Counted from the first letter of the stretch, positions 45,196 through 58,030 are shown. The stretch: 64,000 bases of DNA from Polytrichum commune (GCA_950295325.1 OX485809.1:3722001-3786000); one strand, 5' to 3'. The notes: generated by a model from the sequence alone, not told the origin. Translations and numbers: made by a program.

Positions 45196-47218
45196 ATGTT
45201 CTCCCTATTTAATATGACATGCTTGGTCATGCAAGGAAATGTCGTATTATCCAAATGTCATATTCTGCATAATATGACAATTTTGTCTCAAATGTTGTAT
45301 TATTGAGGGTTATCAAGAAAATGGCCTAGTTTAATGTAAAATATTATTTGCATACACAATGAAGATTTACATATAAGTATGAAATAACATTGTTAATGAT
45401 AAATATGTTCACAACGTCACACAATATGAATATATGTACCATGATGATGTCTTCACCATATCACACACTATGAAAGTAAGAATATATTGTCTCTTGACGA
45501 TGTTTGTTGATGCTGGAAATTGATATCTTGTTCAATTTATCCATAAAAGATTGCATGTTCATCACGACCACGACTGAAAACTATAAAAGATGCTTAGATT
45601 TGATAGTGATTGGGCATACTCATGGGCTTGACGAAGCTTGATTATTGGTGTTGGTTGGTCATCCACATCATCCCCCTCCATTGGCTCTTCATTCAAATAT
45701 AAATCCACATGGATTTCTATAAGTCCGTGCCACATCCACCAACTTAGCCATGTTGTACTTTGCATCAATAATTTCCTCTCATATCAATTACACATATTCT
45801 TCAACAAGCATTTCTTCATTACCAAGATTCAAAGAGGAAACGAGACTTGCCAATTAATTTGTTGTTTCTTTCATTCTTGATTTCTCTCGTTCATCATCCA
45901 TGGCAAAATCGGCAGTCCAATTTGCAAATAAAATATTGGACATGCTCCTGTTGTTTCGTATGGTTTGGGGATTCGCCACTCTCCACACTTGAGAGCACCA
46001 CATAACAACATGCCTTACATTAGGCACTACTCTCCTCAAGTCTTGGTGAGTAGTAAAAAAACTGACTTAAAGAAAACCCATTCCAAAAGCTTATTCTTAA
46101 ACTTAACTTTAAATGAAGCAATTATTCTTTAATCAAAGGGTTGTACCACAGTTCTAACATTAGGTGGTAAGAAAGCAATAGTAATATTTCTCAACTGCAA
46201 GGTTGAAAATCCAAATGATTCACCCCTACCAGCTTGATCAAGGGAATGAGTAGCATAATTGCCCACAATTGAAAGTACCTTCCGCTTTTGAGATTCGAAT
46301 GTACATTGAGGCTCAACTCTCAAATTCCACATTTGGTGTCATCTATACCGTTCAGTTTGCAAACCACCACACATAATTTGTTGGCAACCACCTTCCAAAG
46401 CATCTTAGGCGGAGAGATTTGTAAATTATCACATGTTTCAATTTGTAAGTGCATATCATGTTTACAACACGAGCAAGAGTGAGACAATCCTTTTGAAATT
46501 TGTGCCCATGAACTTTTTCTTGTGCTGGTAGCTTATTTGGTTGGGCACAGTGAATAAACCAATCTCATCCATACTGTAAACATCTTCAGGTGCCATAACT
46601 AATGTGAAGGAGGTCAATGGTTACCAAATTGTGTGCAAGTTGTTTTATGTGGAGACGTGGTCATCAACACCAAAATCGCTGAAAATGTAACCAAAATGAT
46701 AAGCATCTACCACACAAGACTATTGTCACCTCCACAACCAAGAAATTGAAGACTGGCATGGGAAATCTAAGAGTATAAGTCAACGTGGATTGAATTTTCC
46801 AACTTAAAGAGATGTGAGATGCAAGTGTGAGGACAACATTTTGAATCAAGAAGAGAAATCAACAACTTCGTAATTCTAGTTTGCAGATCTAACAATCTCT
46901 AAATTCTTTAACCTCCATCCAAACCCAAAGACTCAAAAGTGTAATGTATGTTTGAAAACCAAGGTTCTAAATAGTTAACACATTGATGAATTCACCATGT
47001 ACTCCTTGATCCCAAGGCAAAGCATTAGTGTGGATCCCACCACCTACACACATTACGTACCTTTATTATATGACAAATCGGGCCTTAAAAATGACATATT
47101 ATAAGCATCGCGGTCATATTGTCAAGGTAAATTAATACTAGAAAGTTTGGTTGACGGAAAATGGTGTCATATAATGAAGGTGTCATATTATCGAGTGTCA
47201 TATTATCAGGTTAGACTG
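45196..47218. mobile_element. pogo/Tigger element with dead transposase (about 2.0 kb)
   Basis: Left end ATGTTCTCCCTATTTAATATGACATG after TA (45,194-45,195) and right end, inverted, CAGTCTAACCTGATAATATG before TA (47,219-47,220). Subterminal regions are full of ATATGACA words. It contains a decayed DDE transposase on the minus strand. It starts only 10 bp beyond the TTA of the neighbouring Harbinger MITE. Confidence 0.8.
46030..46600 (-). pseudogene. pogo/Tigger (DDE_1) transposase remnant
   Basis: Reading leftwards: MAPEDVYSMDEIGLFTVPNQ (the YNMDETGL block with the first catalytic D), then FQKDCLTLARVVNMICTYKL, KSLRLRCFGRW, stops, QKRKVLSIVGNYATHS (the LLLVDN..SH block, with the second D replaced by G), LRNITIAFLPPNVRTVVQPF, D, a stop, and RIIASFKVKFKNKLLEW. 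This is the order of the DDE_1 domain of pogo/Tigger and jerky-like proteins. Nonsense codons and loss of the second D make it inactive. The N-terminal CENP-B-type helix-turn-helix region, expected between 46,600 and 47,000, was not recognisable. Confidence 0.8.
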
Positions 47219-47220
47219 TA

Positions 47221-48642
47221 CTTACAAAACATCATTATTAATTTTGGTGAATATTTTGATCGAACACCTACTATAAATGACTTGTGATGTGGTTACTAGG
47301 TGTGGAACTAAGAACGGACACCAAAAAGATACAGAGATTATCTTCAATGGGGAGTGCAAGTTTGACCAACAAAAAATTCTCAATTGGGCTCCTCGTGGAA
47401 TCAATCATCAAGAAATGCATGACCACATAGGGTTCACATGTCTTAGGAGCAAAATATGAGTTGGAAAAGGCTTTCTAAAAATACCCAAGGGTTGGCATGT
47501 TAGTTAGGAGCTACAAGAATAAGTAAGGTGGAGGGTGCTAAAATCAACACCTGTAAGCCCTGTTAGTTGCTAACACTCCTTGAACCGTTCCCCATGGTGC
47601 AAGAGTGGTCAGGCCCACGGAATGATGGTTTTAGGTGTCATTAGTGGCGCCACCTCATAGTGGCCTCCACTACTTCCATGTAGGGTAGGTATAAGGTTCA
47701 ACTCTATCTCATGTTGGTTCAAGATGGGTTTAGGGTGGCTTGTCACTGCATGTTCTAATCATTCTATTCATGGGGGTGGGGGTGGGGAGATGGTTATAAC
47801 CATTCTATTCACAAAACCAAGGAGGCAGACCCACAAAGCACAAAGGGTGTCAATACCTAGGATGCAAGGTGATAGTTTTGCAAGCGAACCGGATGGGATC
47901 ATGGAGGTGGCCATGTGGCTTTGCGCACTGTTACTAGTTGGGCTTTCATCTAGCTTGGGGTCTAGTACCCAATTATGTTGTGTTGGTTCTAGGCAATGAA
48001 GGTGGAGGTCCTCATCATATGCAAGGTCATCATACACATGACCTAGGGATTGGTTTAAGGAAGCACTACGTTTTGACTTTGATTATTTATCCAACATTCA
48101 ATTAATGCTAAAAATATTGTTTCTTTGCTTATGCCTATGTTTAGCACAAAGGCTAATATGATTTTTTTTATAAGAGCCACATGGCTTTTTGTACTTGCAA
48201 TAGCTAAAAAGCGTTGGTTTAAGCACCCTCTTGAGCTAGGCACATGGCTCAACTTTGCTACCCTATAGTTGTTTTTAATCGTTGGGGAGGTAGGGCAGTC
48301 GGGCAAGTGGTTATACAAAACGACTAAAAAGTGGTCGCCACCAAGGCAAGCCATTATGCAAGGTGCAAAATGCAGTAAAAACATAGCTTGCGTTTTACCG
48401 GAGCACAATAAACACATTGCCTATGTTTCACCCCAAAGGCAAGATAACGAAGTAGGCATTGAATGAGGCTTAGGCCTTGCCCTTAATTACGTTAATTATG
48501 CTTAATTAGTTTGAATGTGTACAAATAGTTGTAGAAACTTACTTGTGTAAGTAGAAGGCTTTAAATAAGACATCATAAAATGATTTAGCTAAATCAACAC
48601 ATTATTTTAAGTTCAAATTTTAAATGACAAAGGTCCTTTCAA
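47221..48642. other. Unassigned intergenic region
   Basis: No homology recognised in the open frames at 47,724-47,999 (+) and 48,055-48,417 (-). A GGGGTGGGGGTGGGG run lies at 47,771. Confidence 0.35.
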
Positions 48643-48936
48643 ATGGCAAGTCACAAAAAGTATCACTTACTTGCCAATGAGGATTTATACATATTTTTAG
48701 CTTCCAAGTTAACTACAAGCTTTATTGATGGTTCACTTCAAGAAATCAAATCCTACTCAATTGTTTATTTTGCAAATCAATTTCCAAATGGCGATCATGT
48801 GGCCATTGCCAGCTATAAGAATCAACATTCTTTCACATTTTGGGCAACACCCCAAACCAAACATGCCCAAAGCATGGTACTCAAGCTCAATATGAGAGAC
48901 ATTCACCACCCACCAATGAGCTTTGACCTTCTCTAG
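48643..48936 (+). CDS. Small unidentified ORF (97 aa)
   Basis: ATG in context CAAATGGCAAG opens MASHKKYHLLANEDLYIFLA, continuing SKLTTSFIDGSLQEIKSYSI and ending MSFDLL, 19 bp before a MITE at 48,955. Composition is protein-like and free of low complexity, but there is no signal peptide, domain or second exon that I recognise. It could be a fragment of a transposon or of a gene, or chance. Confidence 0.2.
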   Translation: MASHKKYHLLANEDLYIFLASKLTTSFIDGSLQEIKSYSIVYFANQFPNGDHVAIASYKNQHSFTFWATPQTKHAQSMVLKLNMRDIHHPPMSFDLL

Positions 48937-48954
48937 ATTAGGCATTTCAACTCC

Positions 48955-49363
48955 CGGGGAGTGCACTTAACGTTAAGATTAGGAATACATGTGAGTGCGT
49001 TTTAATGGCATACCCCCCACAATACTTGGCCTTAAAATAGTTTTTAAATTAAGACTTTTTAAGCGCCAAATCATTACGTATATATCTAACACTTGGTATA
49101 AATTTCAGGACGAATTTTTTTTTAATTATTAAAAAAAATGATAGAAGTTTGAACTAAAATGTGTTGTTTTTTGCTTCAAAAATCAATTTAAAATATTTAC
49201 AATTGATTGTTTTTTGAAATTTATACAACAAGAACTTTAGATTGTGTTTAACAAATTCATTTTTTTTTACAAATTTTAGATGATTTTTTAGTACATACAT
49301 AGGGGGGGTCAAAAGTACGCACTCACGTGATTCCTAGTCTTAACTTTAAGTGCACTCCCCGAG
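48955..49363. mobile_element. Third member of the 19.1-kb DNA-transposon family
   Basis: Left CGGGGAGTGCACTTAACGTTAAGA and right, inverted, CGGGGAGTGCACTTAAAGTTAAGA, then GGAAT and GTGAGTGCGT on both sides, about 50 bp in all. TTTCAACTCC directly precedes the left end (48,945-48,954) and follows the right end (49,364-49,373), an 8- to 10-bp target duplication. AT-rich interior, non-coding. Confidence 0.8.
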
Positions 49364-51565
49364 TTTCAACTCCAAGGTTAGAAAATCAAATTCTCACATG
49401 TATGTATTCCAATTCTAAGAATTATATCTAATTTTTAATTCAAACTTATTCCATATATAATCCCAAATTAGCAAAAATCTTGTTTTGATTTGTTGCAAGT
49501 TACATGAAACCTCTTAAGTTTGCAACCCATTGGATCTACTTAAATTTGATCAAAATTGTGAAAGTTGTTTTCCCATATTAGACGTGTACAATATTAGCTA
49601 CAAATCATGAGTGGATGATCAAAATAACTATGCTAGAAAATGGGATGAAAGGCCTCCAATGTCAATAGTGTTTCAAAACTTAATTCCTCTGTGGAAGGCA
49701 CCGCTTAGGGGGAAATGATTATTGTGCAACCATGCTAGCCAATTTTGCACCAATGTGTTAAATACTTTCTTTGATCTAAAAGAAACTTTGGAAACTTCAA
49801 TCTTTCTTGAAGATTCTAAATTAGATGTTGTACAGAACAAAATTATACATATAAAATATACTAAATTATTGACTTTTGAAAATAATGTTCTAGTTAGTAG
49901 TGCAATCACAAGTTTGCACTATAGCCATGTGGTCCAAGAATATAATTCATTTCTTTTTGCCACAACTGTATATCATGCAATTTGAGATTTTTTGGCATAT
50001 TGAGACATTTTCATATATAAGAACATAGAAAAAATCACTTAAATATTAGGGAATGGTGTGTGAAACTAAAAAATGTGAACATTTAAAATTGGTGATTTCA
50101 TTAGGACAATCCAAATGTGAGACAATATTGGAAGAGAAATGAGATATTCATATTATGAGAAATAGAAAATACAAGCTATGGTCAAAGAAATTAAGTAGCA
50201 AATGAGCGCCACATAACCATTAGTGGGTAGTGCGGCATAAAGTAAGCCTACTTATGTGCAATGTCTAATATGCTAATGTTGGCTACCATTTCTTTTGCTC
50301 ACATCGCCTCCATGTTCCGGAAAATCTTTGCTTCATGGCTCTAGCCAAGGTTGGGACATGGGCAAATCATGATACTTTTAGGAGCCCGACGAGAGCCCGA
50401 ATTATAGGAAGATGAATTCGAATGGGATATTATTTGGGAAGAAGATTGCCTCGCACTTCTACATAGGCAGTAGGAACGCTTTGATTCCATGGATAAGGCA
50501 CCTACACCATGCCAATGTTGTCTACCATTTTCTTGTTCCATATATCTATCTTCCATTTTGGCTCTCCAAATTATGTTGTTTGTTTTGCATTGTATACATT
50601 TGGATGCATCCTTATTGTCTTAAGTGTTTGGAAATTAGATTTGGATGCTATATCACGAGTGCAATCTTGAACATTTGATGTTTTTAAATTTATTTTTATG
50701 GTTGTTAAGGATCAATTGTCATGTAATTGGTTTATCTTTCTTGTATTTTGAATCACGGAATTCAAACTTCAAGTCATTTATTAGTCTCCAAATCATGAAA
50801 AATTCTCAAATTACCAAATATAGTGTTCTTGGTAAGTTCATTGTGAGACAACATTCACAATGACAAAGCTTCAGATGGTAATTGTCACTAAACAGATTTT
50901 GCTCCATGTCAAGATTGGAAGCTAGGCTATGTGGGCATGGGCATCAAATTACCTGCCATTGCAAACCCTTGATTCATATATCAACTCTGACTGTACATCA
51001 ATTCAATGAAATCAAACTCCAACATTGCATCAAACATAAGGCTGAAAATTCTAATCTTATTCTGTAGTTGCAAGACCCAAAATGTTTTGTGTGTTGAATC
51101 AACGTTGAATGAATCATTAGTTGGATGTTGAGACCGTAGTGCTTGAATATATTAATAAACCTTGAAGGGCATGCATTGACACCGATTCAACATTCGACAC
51201 TGGTCACTTGCATTTTGAGATGGAGTTGAAATTGAGAAACCGGAATACTACATGGAAATGTGATGGTGGTGATTTGTCGTGGAGAAGAAACATGTTTGGT
51301 ACCAATACTTATGGGTTTTATTGCGCAAGGGAAGAATGCAGAATGAGCACAAATGTCACTTGATCATGCCCTCCGAAAACACATGAGACAGTAAACGCAG
51401 TACTAATAAAAGAATTTTAGGGCTCATTCTGTGCTGATGATGGATGTAAGTAATTCAAGTTAGCCTAGCTGGGTTGTGCGCCTCAAGTCTAGTGGAATGT
51501 ATAAAACTAGTTTCGCATGTCAACTACTAAGTTATGCCAAGGAGATCATTGCTCGATTGGTTGAT
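49364..51565. other. Unassigned intergenic region downstream of the GDSL gene
   Basis: AT-rich. A stretch at 50,730-50,830 (CTCCAAATCATGAAAAATTCT, CAAATTACCAAATATA) recurs at 62,130-62,185, a dispersed repeat. No other gene or element recognised. The last few hundred bases should include the 3' untranslated region of the GDSL gene. Confidence 0.4.
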
Positions 51566-54500
51566 TTACAACGCCAACAGCTGCCTCAAATTAATGGGGC
51601 TGATCACATCAAGGCCGCCATCGAGGAACTGGTTGTTTGCAATAATGTTGACCCTCTCCGTTGGGTGGAAGGCATCCCAGAACACAGATAAGTTTCGGTC
51701 ATCGCAAAGGTTTCCGATCGAGCGGCAAGCCCCATCAATGCCGTTGTATTTGCCCACTCCGCAGCAGGCTGTGTCCACAGGGTCCGTGAATCCTGCAAGG
51801 ACAAACCCACAAACAGGGAAATGGCAGGTTAACAATAAGTCGTAGCAACATTGTAATGATCCTATTGTTCTAGAGGATGCTCTCCCGAAATCATTGGGAA
51901 CCATTTAATCATGTGGATTTTCCAGAAGGACTCGTGATGGTATGAATATCAAAACTCAAAACTGAATAGCACGCCAATTTTCAAAATTGACATCAAATCT
52001 TTGCCCTATGTAATTTGATTTGATCGTGCAGCTCTCCTAGAACTAGATATCGGTCGCATCCGGTATCCAAATCAAAGAGCCTGACTACCCTTCCAAAAAA
52101 CCGGGCCCCTCTACATTGAGACCTCGCTACCCTCTTTGAAAACTAGTCCCCTAAAACAGGCCTCAACAGTTATCACGACCATCTTTTTCAAAAGAGTGGG
52201 TGAGCTCTTTGCACCGGCTACCTAATACTATCGATCGCTCATCCAAGAGCAAAAGGATTATCAGATCCCGTGACAATGTTTCATCCATGATCTTAGTTAT
52301 GTTAGATGAGCTGCATGAGCGGCAAGTCACCCACGTACTCAAGGTGGTTGTCAATCATAATTGATCGGCTCATGGACAAAATGTGGAAATCATGGAAGCT
52401 CAACATAAGTAAGGTGATCTGATACCACAGTTGCTATCGTAATAAATGTAAATATCATCAACATTTATGAAATGTTAGAGAAATAAGTGGTAGTCACACT
52501 AATGAGCCTATTTAGTGTAGGGAGATGTGGAGGGAAAGTGAATGGGGATGTACCATATTTTGTGGGGTTGTCAATAATGGCCTTGACAACGTCGAATGCA
52601 TTGATGTACACAAGGGTTGCACCAGGGAGCTGGGGTTGAAGACTTTCCAACATAGCCTTCATGGCAGAGTTGAAGCCAATAGCATAGTTATTTACTTCAT
52701 CAACGCATTCCCCATTCTTGCTTTTAGAGGAGAGGACAGATGGCGCGCAGCCAATGGGCCCAATGTTGGAGATGGTGAACTTCCTCATGCCCAAGCTGTA
52801 TGCAGTCTGCAGACCCAAAAAAACAAATCAAAAAATTAGAACTGAAGATCTCAAATCAAGTTGGAAGAACTGGAGATGAGAAACTTAAAAAAACATGTAA
52901 AAAAAACAAAAACAAACAAATTTTCTGACATTTCTTGAAGTTTAGCACTGCAGCAAGAGGGCAGCTTACCACTATAATCTGGGTCACACCGTCCATTATG
53001 CTAATTTCCTAACACCTATTGAAAATTGCACCTCAACATTATCATTGTTGAGAGCATCTATATATATATTATCATATCTCTAATTGTCTACATCTAGAAG
53101 TGAAGTTAATATTGACTTGTTTATTCACTTTGTGGGTGACATATAAAATACAACCTCATTTGAGCCAAAGCTTGAGACTTAACAATAAGTGCTAATGATA
53201 ACTTAGCATTGAGTTGTAGGATATGACTTCGCTTAACATCAAGTGACACATCACACTACTGGAATTCAGTGGATTTAATATCATATGAATTCATTTGTCA
53301 ACTTTGTGACAATCTAAGTTTCCACTTAGAGAAAGTGTCATATTTGTGACATTGTTGTGCTCAATAAGTTGACATTAACATAGTCAAAACGCATTAGTGT
53401 CATTTGCCACATAAGAGTTGATGGCAACTTAAACATTAGATGTGGATGTGTTGTATGTTTGTTATTTTCTAAATTCGGTGTATAAATTCTAATTTGCATA
53501 ATTCTGATTTCCCCATATGTGCAAACCTTGAGGTCCCGACCACACCAAATTGTGAAGTCAATGGTAGCACAAATTTAGAATTAGAATTTAGCATCAGAAT
53601 TATGCTCAAAAATTAAATCTATCTCCATCAATTTGTGTAGTTGTAACTGTAGCATGAGCTGATACTATTGAGTTTCCAAGATGATAATTTCTGGCACCTG
53701 AAAGAGAGTTGAATGCGAGAAATTTAGTAGCAATTGTGGAAGGTTGCAATGATCTTAACTTATACCTTCAACTGGCCTTGGAAGTTAGTGACTAGAAGCT
53801 GAATGTACTGGGGTGGGGTGTACTGGTTTTTGCGCTGCGAGGTGACGGCAAGGTAATTGTTGATGAAGTCATTGCCTCCAATTGTGAAGGAGTAAATGGC
53901 ATCATTAATTAGCTGATCAGCTGCCGGTTGCCCAATGAGCTCTGCAATCTGCACTTTGGTCTGCTGGAAAAGCTGGAACTGCTTTGACATGGTGAGGCGG
54001 CCAATCTGCACATGAACCAACAACTGTTTGTAAGAAGCCTGATTCTCTCCATTATATCAGCAGGTTAGAAATTATACAAAAACCACATCTCCACTTTAAA
54101 ACAGTTGATGATTTTTATTTATTTTTATTTCACAAAGAAGAGGGCTGCCGGGGTGAGGAATCCATTGATATAAGCATTTGTGCCTGAAGTAAGATAAGGT
54201 TTACACTCTCCAAATGTCAGAAGCATTGTCTTTAGAGCATGGGTCACAACATATACGGTGGTACTTGTTTTCACTACTAAGAAATATGTGTTATTTTTTC
54301 CTTACGACTTTATTGCACAAAATTGTTTGTAACGCCAAAAAAACTCCAAAGTAGTGCTTCTGATGTTCGGCAAACATGGTTTTTATTTTGGCAATAAAAT
54401 CAAGCTGTTTCAATTTTTCCCCAAGACAATAAACCAAAAAACAGTGTATGTGCTTACAAAGATAGAGCCGGTGTCTTCAAGGATACCAGCCCCAGCTGAA

Positions 54501-54980
54501 GCATAGTTCACCCCTAGCAGAAGGTTAGTTCCCTTGGCCTCTGGAGCCAACACTGGGAGTGGGTATGGGTTTCCCAACATATCACCTGCACAACTTATAA
54601 AACCTCTGTTATGCTCAGCGAGAGTTCATTCCACACACCATTACCATTCCAGTTTCGATTGAGTTTATGAAAACCTGACACGGTGGTAAGGTAGGTAGCA
54701 GGTGTTTAAAGTGTTTCCACTTACTGACTAAGTCTGGGATGATTTTGCCATTGCAGAAGCGGCCAGTGGGTTGCTTGTCCGCCCTGTCCAACCCATAAGG
54801 CTTGTGGTTTGCAGTGGCGAGGGTGAAGAAGTAGTTGTTGTTGCCCACATCCACCAGAGAATCACCCAGAATGAAGGTGGCTTTCCGTGAAGGGTTGGCT
54901 TCTACTTGAAATGGCATGGCCATGAGCAGGGCCAACACCGCTATGAAGATTAACTCTGTCATCAGTGCCATGGCTACCAT
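51566..54980 (-). CDS. GDSL esterase/lipase (SGNH hydrolase), 5 exons, 367 aa
   Basis: Plant GDSL enzymes are secreted ester hydrolases acting on lipids, cutin-type or other esters. Exons: 54980-54725, 54585-54458, 54005-53766, 52806-52554, 51792-51566; 1,104 bases, all phases consistent, all introns GT-AG. Signal peptide about residues 1-28 (LIFIAVLALLMAMPF core). Block I FILGDSLVDVGNNNYF with the nucleophile Ser41; block II LLLGVNYASAGAGIL with its oxyanion Gly; block III FTIGGNDFINNYL with Asn173; block V VFWDAFHPTERVN with Asp332 and His335. CCGVGKYNGIDGACRSIGNL is typical of the plant family. Length is normal (about 350-390). The ATG at 54,978-54,980 begins MVAMALMTE; Met4 or Met7 could also serve. 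A TATATATA box lies only 26-33 bp upstream, so transcription may start further up. The substrate cannot be told from sequence. Confidence 0.95.
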
Positions 54981-55005
54981 CCCTGATCACACCTGTGCAG
55001 ATACG

Positions 55006-55013
55006 TATATATA
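55006..55013 (-). promoter_or_regulatory. TATA-like box near the GDSL start
   Basis: TATATATA 26-33 bp before the ATG. As a true TATA box it would give an almost leaderless mRNA at this ATG, so either Met4/Met7 is used or another promoter further upstream acts. Confidence 0.35.
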
Positions 55014-55189
55014 GGCACAAACCATGAGCTTGTTTAATCTTACATTGCAAATGTTATAGTGAGATCAACCATTCCAGGATAACAAAAAGTAAACACTTAT
55101 ATATATATATATATGCAAGTGGTGTGCATGTCATCTTGTGAGGGCATACTGTGTTGGTCCGGTATATACGTGAATGCATGGTAGCAACA

Positions 55190-55345
55190 ATCGACGTCAA
55201 TAATGGCATCAACGAACCCTACCTTGGTTATCAAAATTGAAATACCACTTATGTATTGATATTCAGTGGGTATGTCAAGGTGAGAGAAGCTTTGTATACT
55301 CCAGTTATAATTTGGGTCAATACCATTCTAAACCATATTGATCCT
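55190..55345. repeat. Dispersed repeat, copy 1
   Basis: GTCAATAATGGCATCAACGAA, TCAAAATTGAAATACCA, TATTGATATTCAGTGGGTAT and GAGAAGCTTTGTATA recur in the same order and spacing at 61,040-61,200. Element type unknown. Confidence 0.6.
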
Positions 55346-55599
55346 AGGGCAATTGTGCCTAGGTATGAAGGTTCTTACATGGTGTATATATATATACCCA
55401 AATGGTATCAAAAACTATGAAATCCTCATTATAAATACCTGAATGGTGGTTTTAAAAAACAAACACGATACCAGACCAACTGATACGTACCACGTCAAGG
55501 ACAATTTACCTTAGTATATTGAAACATTAGTTTTACCCATTACAACTATAGATATGTGCAGGTGGTGTGTATGTCATCCGTGAGAGAACCATGTAACAA

Positions 55600-55720
55600 G
55601 GGCCATGGCTACTATCCCTGATCACACCTGCGCACAAACATATATATATATATATATATACATATATATACATATACATATATATACATATATATATATT
55701 TTGGCACACACCATGAGGAC
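55600..55720. repeat. Diverged duplicate of the GDSL start region with TA expansion
   Basis: GGCCATGGCTACTATCCCTGATCACACCTG repeats the sequence at 54,967-54,996 (GCCATGGCTACCATCCCTGATCACACCTG), followed in both by a TATATA tract and GGCACA(A/C)ACCATGAG. The TA tract here is expanded (55,638-55,700). The signal-peptide codons themselves are not duplicated. Upstream words (GCAGGTGGTGTGTATGTCAT) also recur at 55,114-55,134. Confidence 0.7.
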
Positions 55721-57164
55721 ATTTGTCTTCCATCGAAACTTTAGCTTAACGCAGTACAAGTTTACTATGCAGATATGTCATCGTTTGTGAAGGCAGTAAA
55801 CTCTAATATGGTATTGGAGTTACGAGGAGAGCAGGTAATAAAAATGGCAGGAGCTGTCAACACCACACTGAGATTCACCATATCTCATTCGTTTTTCTCA
55901 GGCTGAATTTACTTTCTGACAAGTATCTGTGAGGTATAATTCTAGCACTCTAATTACATGACATACTCCCGGCCCACCCAACCTAGTCACTCAGCTGAAT
56001 AATGGTATGCGAAAGGAAACTGGACTGGATGTGTTTTCGAAGACCACTCTTACATGATTCAGCAAGGGATGTATGATGGACTTTGAGCACGCAATCAACT
56101 ATATTCTAAGAGGCATATGTAGCTTCAGCTGCAATATTGACAGCAGGGCGGAGCACTGGATAAGAATACATCGTGTGGAGGGTTAAACACCTCAAAGTGA
56201 AAATCAACACAAGAGCACTTGAGGTTACCTAACCCCATTGCGAAAATAAGTCAGGTAACAAACTCCGAGACACATAAAACACATTTTACTTCGTATTTGT
56301 AGCTGGAGAGCACACCATGATCATTCCAAGGATATGACTCAGAAGTCAGTCACTATGAGTTCTCCAAACCGAACCTCCCCACGGTCCTCTGTACCTCCCG
56401 CAGTAGTAGCCTGGAACCAGGGACTATCCGACATTGTCTTTTTTGGGACACAAAATGGGTTTTTTTTGACATGAGGTCCTAGACGACAATATTGTGTTCC
56501 GGATTAGTGCACCAGCGCCCTCCCTCCCTCCCCCTCCCCTTCATCACCACCGCCACCACCATACCAGAAGCGTCGAAACACCAACACCACACAGTGAAGC
56601 AGACACACGGATCTAATAAATTGGAATTACCTCCGGAGCAAGCCTTGCAACCGCCCCCCAAGCTCTCCTCAGCCCAGCTCGTGATGCGCTAGCTGCCACC
56701 CCAGCTGCTGCTCGACCAGTAGCTAGACCACCATCACCATCACCACCACCACCACCAACAACAACAACATCAACACTCTCCCAGCATGGCAAGCGAGCGG
56801 GGCTGCCAACTTGGTTCCAGCTGAGCGGATCGACGGCTCCGAGTGGATGAGTGAAGAGAGTAGAGTAGTGGGTGAAGAGGAGACTTGAAGCAGGTGCAGA
56901 CAGAGAGTGAGGGAGGGGAGATTGAAGAGTGTATTAGCCCGGGGACTGACAGAAAGGGAGGTGGATGGGGCAGTCTGGCGCATGCATTTAATGAGAGGGA
57001 GGGGGCTGTTGATGGAGGGGCTGTGTGTGTGGAGTACTACTTATTACAGTTTATACTAGGAAGTGTTTTGCAAGGGTGGTAATTAGGTGGGTACTAAACC
57101 TTTATTGCACGCGGTCCATCATCCTGTGCAGTTGACCATGAGAGACTAATGAAACCATTCCACC
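55721..57164. other. Upstream region of the GDSL gene; trinucleotide repeats
   Basis: From 56,500 to 57,000 the DNA is less AT-rich, with C- and G-rich tracts, CAC repeats (56,728-56,755) followed by CAA repeats (56,754-56,769), and GGAGGG-type words. It might be a promoter or untranslated exon, but no gene is supported; open frames there are low-complexity. Confidence 0.35.
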
Positions 57165-57557
57165 GTTTATGGTAGAGTAGAGGCGTCCATAACTGATCAC
57201 TTACGAGATTTTGTGCCAGATGTAGAGAAGTATAAAGTGGTGCAAATTAATCCTGTGTAGGAAGATAGAAATTAGGAGGATTGTATATATTTTTGGTAAT
57301 TTTATTCTTTAAATTGATTTTTTTATAAATTGTTGAAGCGAAAAGTTAGTCCGAACATATTACCAATGTCTACCATAACTGCTCATTTTAACTGCTCATT
57401 CCTTCTCATTTTAGCACTCAAGTCCGGGACATGTGTCATGCCACTATTGGGTTCCGGCTTGATCAAGATTTGGCCCCAACCTGATCGAGATTATGGTACC
57501 CTATAGGTTTGTTGATGGGATCCTTATCGGGGATAGGTGCCTCTTTTATTTAGTGTC

Positions 57558-58030
57558 CCATCGTATACTATTTGCGAAGGGCCTCAACTAATGCCTAGAG
57601 GTTTCAAAGTGTGACATTAGTTGATTGTCAATATGATACTCTTTGTTGGTTTTGTCCCATATCATGGGATAGAGGCATTGTGGAGACTACTTTTAAGTGG
57701 TAATAGGGGTTGGGTAATGCATGTCATAACTTAATGATTAAGGTTTGGTGAAGCTTAATGAAAGCTTAGTGAAGTTTCTAAAATTAACATGAAAAGAACT
57801 AGTAATCAAATATAATTGCTTTCAAGAATGTCATTTTAGGACAAAGCCTCTCATGGCAAAGCCACCTTCCTCTCTTTTTTTTTTACATAAGTTACTTTTT
57901 AAGGTGAGAAATTATGTACATTGTGTCATTCAGCGTAGCACATTGCGATACTTGAGATGATATTTATACATTCCAGAACGCAAGGGTAAGATGTGAATGA
58001 GCATACTAATGGCAAGTGTTATTTGTGTAC
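57558..58030. repeat. Dispersed repeat shared with 61,865-62,345
   Basis: TACTATTTGCGAAGGGCCTCA, AATGCCTAGAGGTTTCAAAGTG and, later, CATACTAATGGCAAG occur in the same order in both places, with different intervening lengths. Here it lies inside the foldback element. Confidence 0.65.

Noticed and set aside
55638-55700. TA-rich tract as a replication origin or matrix attachment site
   Set aside because: It is a simple TA microsatellite expansion inside a duplicated promoter segment; nothing else supports an origin.
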